Positions 23,890 through 35,500 of a stretch of DNA of 64,000 bases are shown piece after piece. Both the position numbers and the translations under genes were made by a program. The DNA is from Apostichopus japonicus. Its lineage: Eukaryota; Echinodermata; Holothuroidea; Aspidochirotida; Stichopodidae. Position 1 is the stretch's first letter. The number at the start of each line of letters is the position of its first letter. The stretch lies in NCBI RefSeq assembly GCF_037975245.1, contig NC_092572.1:20882489-20946488 (forward strand), written 5' to 3'. The notes beneath the pieces are model-generated. The model saw only the letters and a list, made by a program, of their open reading frames with translations, was not told the origin of the DNA and did no database searches.

Positions 23890-25689
23890 TATTTATTAGA
23901 GCAGGAATGATATAATTCGACGGTCGTTAACATGTGTTTTCAGTACAGTGCGACTACTGTAGATGTCTTCTCAGCCTATGCGCTATGTCACGTCAGGTTT
24001 TTCAGCAACTATAGCCTACTGCCGGTCCGCGGTCGAAGGGTCGTTCATGAATGGTCATCATGGAGATTCGAGACCATTCAGACCAATGATATATTTTTCG
24101 CACATGTAATTTTTTTTGGACACCCAAAATCCCAGTGGGAGGGCGACTGGGGGGCGATAAGCATTCATGGGGGCGCCCCCCTGGCTATGCCACTGCCTGT
24201 GGGCTAGTAACCAGGTAAGGGGAGGGGGTGGGGGTTTGATGGGAAGGTGGGGTATTATGTATAGTACTAGTATAATGTGTCAATAGTTATGCATGGGTCT
24301 GAGTCAATTCTGTGGGCTATATAGTTGCTAGATAAGGCAAGAGGGGGAGATTGAGGAGTAGGTTGGTTATGATGTATAGCAATAGGCAATCAAATAGACT
24401 TGAGACACAAATTATTATCCAGAACCTTTATCTTGATGTTTGCTTAGATGATTTATATTTTCTATCCTTCTCAGTCCATCAATGATTACATTAAATGTTT
24501 GGTACATTATCGAACATTATTCATCTGTAACATGAATTTCCAGTCGCTTTTCAAGTATCAGATCTGCTCTTTGCACTGAGAATTAGCCTTGGGCATGTTC
24601 TCAGAACTCAGTCTTACAGCTCCCCATCATAATTAAGGCAGTTATGGGCTATCTTATTGAAATACCTAGCCCCTAAAATAGTAATATTAAAAACAAGATT
24701 ACCGTACATTCGGTTAAAACTTTAATTCTTCTTGTTTCCATTTTGAAGTGTTGCAAATAGATTAGCTAAAGCAATCAAGGGTAGAAATCTTTGAACTCTG
24801 GGGTAACTCTCCATGTAACTGTGTCGGCCTATAAAGCTAATTAGGAAACGTAGTTGGCATTATTTCATGGCACCAGTTCTATATTCTCATAATATGCAGC
24901 TTCTGAAGAGACAGTATATGCAATGCTCCTGCTTTCTACTCTAAAAACCTTTGTCAAGATTTGGTCAGAGTCATCAAATAAGATCAGCTGTAAATTATGT
25001 TAAGATATCGATCTATACATGGTAAGTACTGCACCAATTGGATGAAATCTAACATTTCTATGTAGAGTTGTAACCAATGTCTAACTGGGGGAAAACAGTT
25101 TTCTTAAAATGTATTATACATTCAAAATATACCAATGAGAAAATGCCTAAAACAAAACTCAATCTGTCGATGTATATAAGACAAACTGTCAAAGTAGCTA
25201 ATGAAATTACTGCAGCTACACATGATTACAACAGAGATAAAGACTGATTTCTGTGGCATTGACCAAAATAGATTTCCTGCCATGAGTTTGTATCCAATTT
25301 AGATCCAAAGAATAATTTAACAATGAATGTAATTGCATATTTCCAAGAAACTCAATGAAACTGCACATTTTCATGCACTATTAAAGACTATAGTACAGTA
25401 TGATTTATGCACACTGGTTGATAGCAATGCTGAAAGCAAATAAGACAAATTATTCTCAGAATTTTCCAAACTAGAAATCCAGTCATCAGAGAGTGCTGTC
25501 CAGTTAATTTACTGCATGAAATGTGATCAACATATTGATTTTACCATCAACATATGTTCTCTCTCCTGGTTCTTTCCTACACTGTAGTGTGATTATATAA
25601 CTAACACGGATCCCCAAAAAATTATTTCTTCTAACCTCTCTGAGGATAGGAGCAGAAATCATTTATAAATAAAATCTAATATTGTTCTC
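23890..25689. other. Gene-free interval with G-rich patches
   Basis: GGGGGCGCCCCCCTGGCTATGC near 24170 resembles the end of another TIR element of the same style. No gene recognised. The 3' region of the left TBCEL pair begins at its right edge. Confidence 0.4.
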
Positions 25690-26410
25690 TTCCTAGAAGA
25701 AAGTGTAAAAGTTACAGTCCACTTCTCTGGAGGAAAGAGGGCAGGGAAAGAAATGATGGAAGAAGGCGACGGTACATATTGGACAAGGAATCATCAAATC
25801 TTATATTGTTCTCTTCCTACTGGTGCTGACGCTGATTGGCTCCAGTTTCACTGTATCTAGTTTGCTTCTACATGGTGAATGGCTAGCAACTCATCATACC
25901 TACAGAAGTAACAAGAAAATGTAAAAGTTACAGTCCACTTCTCTGGAGGAAAGAGGGCAGGGAAAGAAATGATGGGTGAGGGCGACGGTACATTGGACAA
26001 GGAATCAATCAAATCTAATATTGTTCTCTTCCTACTGGCACTGACGCTGATTGGCTCCAGTTTCACTGTATCTAGTTTGCTTCTACATGGTGAATGGCTA
26101 GCAACTCATCATACCTACAGAAGTAACAAGAAAATGTAAAAGTTACAGTCCACTTCTCTGGAGGAAAGAGGGCAGGGAAAGAAATGATGGGTGAGGGCGA
26201 CGGTACATTGGACAAGGAATCAATCAAATCTAATATTGTTCTCTTCCTACTGGCACTGACGCTGATTGGCTCCAGTTTCACTGTATCTAGTTTGCTTCTA
26301 CATGGTGAATGGCTAGCAACTCATCATACCTACAGAAGTAACAAGAAAATGTAAAAGTTACAGTCTACTTCATTGGAGGAAAGAGGGCGGGGAAGGAAAT
26401 AATGGAAGAG
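25690..26410 (-). repeat. 215-bp tandem triplication carrying the terminal TBCEL-B exon
   Basis: The units are offset by exactly 215 bp: stop codons fall at 25857, 26072 and 26287. All three carry the same acceptor and 43-nt terminal exon (25857-25899, 26072-26114, 26287-26329), and the first two encode identical peptides over more than 65 residues in another frame. The right duplication block has only one unit (about 44960-45170), so the triplication is specific to this copy. Confidence 0.9.
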
Positions 26411-29400
26411 GGCGAAGGTGTGGGTTCATACCAATGTATCCACCAATCAGAGCCACCACCAAAATATTCTTAGCTGAAGATGTAGAGACAACTAACGTAA
26501 CAACTGAGCACAAACATCAAATGAACTCCAATTATGCACATTAGACTTTCGCTCTCAACACTCAGTAAAGGGTGCTTCCATGGTAACAGCAAAACAGTTG
26601 AGTTCTCAGACCAGGGCTTTTCATTGTGATGTACGTACATGTGGCCTCTAGTCCCTGGTCAGTCCAGCACTCTTACGAAATATCAGAGCACTGGATCAGA
26701 CGAGGGTATTGCAGCTTGGCTACCCTTTCATTTTACTCAACTGTACATTGGTTTCAACTAACTGGTGGAATATTCCATAGGAATGCCTTGAAGCTAAAGT
26801 ACTAGCATACAGTGGCAAAAGGCACATTAAGCTTCCTGCTACAGTTACAAAGTTATGTAAATAACAACTTCTGTCCCAATCCTAATATGCAAAGTAGTCT
26901 GGCCCCGGGTAAATGTGCTATGAGAGTATAGTAGACTCGGACATTTGTGTAGAAAACATCTGCATTGAACAGTACCAGACTTGATTGAAGTATGAAATAT
27001 CTGTTGTAAAAGCAGCGTAATTATCTAAAGAATTCGTATTTTAATCCTTCAAGAAAGTACTACAGCCAGCAGCAGCTCTTGAGGGGGTGCTTAAAAGTTA
27101 TTGTTAACTTTACACATGTTTGACATTCCAAAGGGACCTACCTGTTTTGTACAGAGGTACTTTCACAAAGCAAAAGGAAACAAACGATTTACACAATCAC
27201 TGCACACACAAAATACAGGTTCACCTTCACGGGCGATTAGTATAATCACTGTAATACTGATAGTACTATTTGCATTAAATCTTCAAAAAGGCAATAAACT
27301 TTTCAATTTGAAATGAAACATACCGAGTTGGTTTCTCAGGGATATCAGAGTACTTCTCAATGAAAGCCCGTTCGGCAGTCCCTTTCTAATTCGAAGATGC
27401 TGCTATTGTTCAACTTCCTAATCTTTGGTAATCTAGCAATCAATAATTCCCGAGACTCCTTTTCATCAAACTCTTCTAATAATGGAATGCCTCGCAGCTT
27501 AACATCTTCCAAATTCGGGAAGTGGTTTAGATTGTCAAGTTCTTCCCAAGTCAACAAGTTTATGTCTGTGATGTCGAGCTGCCTCAGACAAGCAAAATGT
27601 CTACCAATGTCCTCTGTTAGGCCAGAGAGAGGGTTTTTTTCTAGGTGGAGACTTTCGATGCTTGGAAACAATTTTCCCAATGTAGCAATCTCTGACCACT
27701 TGGAGAGCAGGTTTCTGTTGAGGTAGAACTTTCTGACACTGGTGAAACAGGTTTCATCAATTGGTGTGGGAATGGATGCCAGGTTATTAGTACCAAAATG
27801 TAGCTCTTCAAGGCTATTTTGGAGAAAAAAAAAGATGAATAAATTTAAAAACTTTAAGAGCAACTTTCTGTGTTTGATCTTAATATAACCTTTCATGACA
27901 TATCTACAATTTATTTGTTTGATTGACATGATTATTATCCACTACTATCACATAGCATAAGGTTGGTACATAAGGTGTGAGTGGAACAAAACTGTAAATG
28001 CTGACACTTCTCTTTGACCTTGGTACCTATGGTAACAGCAAAAAACTGCCTTGCAAACTTCAATTAAATTCAAACCTCCAAGCTACAGACTGCAAGGGAT
28101 CTATATATATGCAAGGGACAATATGGATTGATCCTTCAAACAAACTGTTGGTATTGATCTGGTTAAAGACTCAGCTCTTCCAGTGTTGGAGTATTTTTTA
28201 GTTTTAAAACTTCCATAGACCTTGCTAGTTTTCATGCATCAATTCAGAGAGGTAGCTAGGGACCTAGTGCGTTGTGACTCATCCTTCATGGATCGTAGCC
28301 CTCAAAGTTTAAGGACTACTGGCATATAGCCAGTATTTATAGACAGTATATTTACAGACAGTATTTATAGCCAGTATTTACAGACAGTGTTTACAGACAG
28401 TATTTACAGCCAGTATTTATAGCCAGTATTTATAGCCAGTATTTATAGCCAGTATTTATAGACAGTATTTATAGACAGTATTTATAGACAGTATTTACAG
28501 ACAGTATTTATAGACATTATTTATAGACAGTATTCATAGACAGTATTCATAGACAGTATTTATAGACAGTATTTATAGACAGTATTTATAGACAGTATTC
28601 ATAGACAGTATTTATAGACAGTATTTATAGACAGTATTTATAGACAGTATTCATAGACAGTATTTATAGACAGTATTTACAGACAGTATTTATAGACAGT
28701 ATTTATAGACAGTATTCAGAGACATTACTTATAGACAGTATTTATAGACAGTATTTATAGACAGTATTTATAGACAGTATTTATAGACAGTATTTATAGC
28801 CAGTATTTACAGACAGTATTTACAGACAGTATTTACAGACAGTATTTATAGACAGTATTTATAGACAGTATTCATAGACAGTATTTATAGACAGTATTTT
28901 TAGACAGTATTTACAGACAGTATTCATAGACAGTATTTATAGACAGTATTTACAGACAGTATTTATAGACAGTATTTATAGACAGTATTCAGAGACATTA
29001 CTTATGGACAGTATTTATAGACAGTATTTATAGACAGTATTTATAAACAGTATTTATAGACAGTATATATAGACAGTATTTACAGACAGTATTTACAAAC
29101 AGTATTTATAGACAGTATTTATAGACAGTATTCATAGACAGTATTTATAGACAGTATTTTTAGACAGTATTTATAGACAGTATTCATAGACAGTATTTAT
29201 AGACAGTATTTATAGACAGTATTTATAGACAGTATTTATAGACAGTATTTTTAGACAGTATTCATAGACATTATTTATAGACAGTATTTATAGACAGTAT
29301 TTACAGACAGTATTTATAGACAGTATTTATAGACAGTATTCAGAGACATTACTTATAGACAGTATTTATAGACAGTATTTATAGACAGTATTTATAGACA

Positions 29401-31151
29401 GTATTTATAGCCAGTATTTATAGACAGTATTTACAGACAGTATTTATAGCCAGTATTTATAGACAGTATTTATAGACAGTATTTATAGACAGTATTTATA
29501 GACAGTATTTACAGACAGTATTTACAAACAGTATTTATAGACAGTATTTATAGACAGTATTCATAGACAGTATTTATAGACAGTATTTATAGACAGTATA
29601 TACAGACAGTATTTATAGACAGTATTTATAGACAGTATTTATAGACTGTATTTATACAAGTTGCAACATACCATGGTAGACCAGAAAGAGCCGAGAGCAG
29701 ATACGGCCATTTCAAGAGTGTGTCGCTGAGGATGGCAGTTTTAATGCTCTTGAATTGTTGTTTTCGTTGAGCTGCCTCTTCATCAGCATAGACAACACTC
29801 AGATTAGTAGAGGTGAGGTTCAAATGCACCAAGTTGGGCATAAATTTTATAATTTCCTCGACCTAAATGTAAAAGACAAATAACAAAATTCAAATATTTT
29901 CTTGAACCCAATGTACACACTTTGTAACCCAATGTAATTGTAATCCAATGTACACACAATGCACCATGCTATATACAGAATGCCTTTTTGGCTAAACTTT
30001 TAACAATGTATGTTACAGATAACTTCTCTCTCAAAATGATTTGGCAAGAGCTATGTGAAAATTCCTGACAAACTGGCATATGAGTTTATTCTCTGAACAG
30101 GACCAACATCAGTCACCCTTACCCCAGTCCAACAACACAAGGCATTGTGTGATACGTCCAGCTCAGTCACAACCTGAAGTTTATCAGCAATTTCCTGACA
30201 ATCACCAGCTGCAATTAAGTACTTGTGAGAAAGGATAATTTGCTTCATATCATAGTGTGCTGAAAAGAAAAAGCACAAACTTCAGTCTGAAGTTCAAACA
30301 TGGAATGATATGTAAGCTAAACTACATAGAAAGTTTGAAAAGATTCATTCAATGTTGTTATTCCCATGTACATACAATTGACAGTGGCTGATGATTATCA
30401 TAAAATCACCACCACAAGAATGAATTGAGCTGTTTGAGAGGAAACATTGCTTTGACCCAAATCCACCAAATGTCTCAGTAACAAATGAATTTGGCTGCTT
30501 TTGTTTTTGAATTTGCTTGGTAACAGCTAAAGGTGTGATAAACTTGGTACTATGACCCAATAAACCATCACCATGGATACACAGAACACATAAGGCCTTA
30601 TCCAACTGTAATGATCTAAATGAAATGATCTAAATAACTTCAATGATTGAATTGTATCATTTATTATTTCATTGCAATCTCTTTCATTCTGCTTAAACTT
30701 TGGCAAAAGGGTAAAGTAATGAATAGCTAGAATGGGGTTCCAACCAGTGAACTCTTGGATAAAAACCTAGCACTCTACCAACTGAGCTATCCATCCCTTG
30801 GCTATTTCATTGCTAGGAGTGCCAGTCAGCAGCCATACTGTGTAAACTGGGACTACACCCCAGTTTCATTCAATACAATCTCAAAAGGGGCAGGGAAAGG
30901 ATTTCAAGAGAAAAGTCAACTTTATAAGTATAAATTAATAAGCAACAATGAATAATACAAAATATAAGTGAAAATGGATAGAAAACCCAGTACAGACATT
31001 TTCTATCTTTTTCTTCTCCTCTTGCTTTCCCTTCAGATGACGATGGTATGAATAAGATAGAAGTATAACTAGCTACAGACGCCATCTCGCCTTCTGTCAG
31101 GTACTTGGCAATGAAGGCTTCAGCAAAGGTTGTAAAACTTGGTGTTTTGGG
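25857..31151 (-). CDS. TBCEL-B, left copy: UBL-less tubulin cofactor E-like unit with a 2-nt frameshift
   Basis: Minus-strand exons: 30998-31151, 30123-30259, 29672-29862, 27324-27813, then a 43-nt terminal exon in three tandem copies (26287-26329, 26072-26114, 25857-25899). Exons 2 and 3 have the same lengths (137, 191) as in the A units. The product has an N-terminal TTFAEAFIAKY motif, then leucine-rich repeats (ELDVSHNAL, SIESLHLEKNPLSGL). The fourth exon is 490 nt against 492 in the right copy. A 2-nt loss near 27371-27379 shifts the frame and stops it at 27357, 33 nt before the exon end, so only about 12 exon-encoded residues and the stub exon are lost. The terminal exon reads YDELLAIHHVEAN then TAG, with no UBL. 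No ATG is found in the first exon, which follows an acceptor. It may be the second half of a gene starting at 39542. Confidence 0.72.
28320..29655. repeat. 13-bp minisatellite, ~100 copies, with higher-order pattern
   Basis: The unit is CAGTATTTATAGA with TTCATAGA, TTTACAGA and AGCCAG variants. A marked block (CAGAGACATTACTTAT) recurs with GACATTA starting at 28721, 28994 and 29345, spacings of 273 and 351 bp, exactly 21 and 27 units. The array ends within about 20 bp of the splice donor at 29670-29671. The matching place in the other duplicate has only about 4 copies (45968-46014). Confidence 0.95.
30733..30805 (-). mobile_element. tRNA-derived SINE head
   Basis: On the minus strand it reads GGATAGCTCAGTTGGTAGAG (A-box-like) and then TGGTTGGAACCCC (B-box-like) at tRNA spacing. 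The anticodon arm is degenerate and no acceptor stem pairs well, so this is a SINE head rather than a functional tRNA. The same element sits at 47336-47404, so it predates the duplication. Confidence 0.65.
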
Positions 31152-31852
31152 CTGTAAGAATCACAGACAAAACATCTCTCTTATATACTCCATCTCTAAA
31201 GAACGACTTTCACAAAGTACACAGCGATCCTGAATATGACTTATTAGCACGATACAGGTATTACTCTCTCATGTTTTCAGAGAATATGTCAAATGCTGTA
31301 TTTTGATACTAAAATTTCATAAACTTTGAGGTAACCAAAAAATGCTAGGTAAGGGTTACCATATTTATGTGTTAACAAAATGGGGCATTGGAGTGGTCTC
31401 AGAGAATCTTTTGGACATGATTAACTTAATGAAACTCACCCCACTTCTGATCTGGTATATGCAAGTAACAGGGGCTGACACAACACTATTCTTCCACAAT
31501 TAACAGATGGATACTGCCTGTTACATGTAAAGATCAGGGGCTGACACAACACATATTTTATGTTATTTTTGCTAAAGTTGGACTAATATGTGTTAGGTGT
31601 CTCTGGCCACATCAGTTACTTTTCACCATCAGTAATGATTCATTGTCAATAATGTTTATGCTAACCTCAGGAATCTTTCTCTTCTGTAGTTTACTTTATA
31701 TCCTGCCAAAGGAGTAAGTATTACTTTATGGATGATTCAATTTCTTGCACAGTATTATGATTTTAAATGTTTCTAGCATATATACAATTATAAGTCAATT
31801 AACTGTCACATTGTTTGGGGAGTTAAGCATTAGGCTACCGTATTTATGTTAC

Positions 31853-32220
31853 CAGTGGCGTAGGAAGGTACTTCTGAGTGGGGGGGGCTGAAGACTGATG
31901 GCCGGCCTGGGGGAGGGGTCTAAGGGGAGGGGGTGTCCCCCTCCCCTTTGGTATTTTTTGCATTTCCAGGTGGCCTCAGATGCAATTTGGTGCAATATAG
32001 CACACTTCAACACCCACTCCATTTTGTAAACTTAATTTTGTATTTTCACCTGGCCTTAGATGCAATTTGGTGCTCCAAATGAGATTTTTTTTCTCATTTG
32101 GATATGAAAAAGGGGTTTTCTGACTTGCGAACCGGGGGGGCGGAATGATACTTCCGCCCCTCCACATTTTTCACTGGGGGGGCTGGCGCCCCCCCAGCCC
32201 CCCCGGTTCCTACGCCCTTG
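31853..32220. mobile_element. hAT-like non-autonomous element with 8-bp TSD
   Basis: The left end reads CAGTGGCGTAGGAAG and the reverse complement of the right end reads CAAGGGCGTAGGAACC. It is flanked by TATGTTAC at 31845-31852 and 32221-32228, a perfect 8-bp duplication. Inside is G/C-homopolymeric subterminal sequence. It lies between the UBL exon of TBCEL-A and the first exon of TBCEL-B, and is not seen in the right block. Confidence 0.85.
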
Positions 32221-32572
32221 TATGTTACTGTTATACATAGCCTTCCCAGCCTAAGTATATACATCATCTTCGTCAGAGAGAAATAGAGAGAAGTGATTAT
32301 GGTTTGCTAATGACTGCCTATACATACGATAAGGTCTGGGATGTTAGTGTCTATTCTGAATGGAGTATTAGAACAAGTAATATTTCCTAAGTGGGTCTAA
32401 AGGAGCATTCTGGTAAAATTTTAAGAATTCTGATGACATGCATGGTGACATATTTGAATTTAAAATATTAAATTTGTTCCTAAATCATAAAAATAACATG
32501 TAGGAGTGACAAATCTGAGAGCTGTGATTGAAGATGAATATGAGCAGATATATATGAAAATAAAATGCATAC

Positions 32573-35500
32573 GTTGGCGTTCATAGCGCGTGTAACTTCT
32601 TGTGGCTCTGATTCTTCCAGGGTTATTTCATCTCCATCTCGGATATTGTACCACTTCAGACTGGTGGTTCGGGGGTCGAGCACATCAATCTCAGAGTCGC
32701 CCTTGGCACTCCAGTACAGTAACCGTATATTGGAGCGCCGCACTCCAAAATGAGACGCCAAGGTTTTCTTTAATTGTTTACAAGTTTGCTCTGTGGAAAT
32801 AGTCATTGTGTCTGTTTTCTCTTTATATTTGATGGTGATGGTGGCACTGGTTACCACGGTCATATCTACCTGTGCCAGTCTGTGGACATTCTTGTGAACT
32901 GATGATAGTTCTTCATATCTGCGAGAGAAAAAGCATAACTCTGAGCAATATGAAGAGAAAAGAAGGAGAAATCAAGTTTCAGACTTTGATGCCTTCATGT
33001 GACCTCATGTGACCAATTTCAATAGGATTCTTGCACTCACCAAGCTGCATCTACATGCTAGGTATGAAGTTCAAGAAAGATGCACTTGTTGTGTTTATCT
33101 TTTTACAAAATTTTCAGACTTTCACTAAAGTGTTGACTGCAAATGACCAGTAAGACAGATCCACATACCAAGTATGAAGTTAATTCAACCATTAACTTTT
33201 TGAGTTACCCTTTTTACAAGCAAGTGTCACATACATACACACACATGCTCACACACACACCATCACCATCGCATAGATTCCTGTTGCCTCCGCGCCAAGG
33301 AATCGACCAGAAAACGAACACGTTTAGTGGTTCTGATGTCTGCACAAATTCATATTGTGGTAAACCATACATGGTATTATTCATGAGCTTGTGCTCACCA
33401 ACATGAAGAGGACTATATATTGACTAATGAGGCAATATATAAAGGAAGGTACCAGGAATCAGTTATCAAGTTTGACAAAGTCTGTTTAGTGACATAGTGT
33501 AATAAAATTTTGCACCTAAGATGGTCTCAAGAATCTTTGGCATCAACAAAGTGACTCAAAAGTATCTTTGCCCCCAAAATTTACCCCAAGGAAGGTGGGC
33601 CCACTAATTCCGGCCCAAAGAATTTGTCCCAAAATGCATTTTACATGGCAATAAAATTTGGGACCACTCAGCCTTATAATGCACCCAGAATTCTGATCCA
33701 ATTTATGGTTGTAGAGTTATTGCAATTTGAATGTTTTGGGCCCTCCCCCAAAAAATATTTGACTCAAACAAACTGACTCAAAAATATATTTGCCCCTCCA
33801 AAATTGAACACCACCAATTCTGGGCTCAATGGTTCAAAAAGTTCTGAGCCCACAGAATGTGTCCCAAAATGCATATTGAAAATAAAATAATTTGAGGCGG
33901 AAATAAAATATGGGCCCACCCAGCCCAAAAGTGTGCAGAGATTTTTTGGGCCCCCAAAACACCTAAGCCAATTTGTTGCTGTGCAGACTATATATATATT
34001 ATGTAGTTAGATCATCATATCACAAATAAACTAAATCAGACATTACGGTTGCAGAGATATTGACATATAAGCCCCAAACCAAATAGGGCACATCTACTCA
34101 GTATAGGGCATCTATCTATCAAGTATGACATGGATTCAACTTGTGTTTGTTGAGATACTGTGTTTTTCAACCTAGGGCGTCACATACACACACATTCACG
34201 AACTTGCAGGTACCAACATACACACAAACGCTAACTTGACTACATAGGTCCCAATGGATGCAAACATCAGAACCCAAACCACAACCTCGTAGCATTTTGC
34301 ATTTACAACAATATTCATACTTCAAAGTTTGGGGATCTTGGTGTTTGTTTCATATTTTTATTGATGTATCTGGTAACTTTACAGGAATCACATTTACCTT
34401 TTGGGTTTCTCCGTTGAGTCCATAAATTTCCGTATGAAAGCCCTTTCAGCATCCTCTCTTTCTGGTTCAGAGATGGGACTGTTATTTAATTTTGTGACAT
34501 GTGGTAACCTAGCAACTACCAGCTGACGAGATTCCTTTTCCTTGAGTTTCTTCAAGAGGGGAATTCCCCTCAACTGAAGCTCTGTAAGTTTAGGAAAGTG
34601 GTTGAAATTGTCAATATCCTCCCATGAGGACAATTTAGTGTCCAAAGTACTAAGCTGTTTGAGACAGGCAAAATGGCCACCAATGTCTTCTGTGAGGCCG
34701 GAGAGAGGGTTGTTAACCAGGAGGAGGTTTTCAACATTTGGAAATAATTGTCCCAGCTTGGCAATCTCCGACCATGATGTCACCATGTTGTCGTTGAAGT
34801 AGAGCTTTTTGACACTGGTAAAACGGGGGTCACCATCAGACGGTGTTGGAATGGATGAAAATTCATTGAGGCTCAGATGAACTTCTCTAACGCTGTTATA
34901 TGTATAAAAAAAAACAGTTCTGTTCATAACCAAAACAAACTTTTTCAAGATATCATCACATGCGGTCAGACATTATTTTGAGTTCATGTACTTGGGGTGG
35001 GATGGCTCTGGGATCATTGAAGCTGATATTCATGTCTAAGGATCCTCCCACTCTAAATAAATGAAAGTTTATACAACAAATAGTGCAATGTGAGGCACAA
35101 TTAGACCATATGCTTTTGGGTCTTACTCTTTAGTAAGGTCTACATGTAAGGTTGTGCTAATAAATACATTTGAAAGTCTGTGTGAGATTGAAAAGGAGGG
35201 TGCACTGCCCCTTCACCCCCTGGGTTACCCACCTGAGAGGATATATTTCTTCACCATATGAATGTAGAAAAAAAGAGTTGCTTTGGTGGCAATGGACATA
35301 GACCTAGTTGACTTGCCGTGTAATTGTTGTCAAGTACTCCATGCACATGAGACTGATGGCTGACCTTGTTCCCTATATATACATGTGGAGCTATATTTAA
35401 AGCTCCCAGGGCCCCTTATTGTGTGCTAGGCTTCTTCAATAGTATTCAGCAGTGTGCAACTTTGACAGATTGGTAGCACAATTTATTTTAAAAATTGGGA

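Noticed and set aside
25857-26281. A repeated 69-codon protein starting KLEPISV
   Set aside because: The frame arises from reading the 215-bp repeat; splice phase and the stop show that only the 43-nt exon within each unit fits the TBCEL gene.
28320-29655. CRISPR-like array
   Set aside because: The 13-bp units are contiguous with no spacers; it is a minisatellite in a spliced animal gene.
30733-30805. A functional tRNA gene on the minus strand
   Set aside because: A-box and B-box are present, but the acceptor and anticodon stems do not pair well and an identical copy sits at the duplicate position, so a SINE head fits better.
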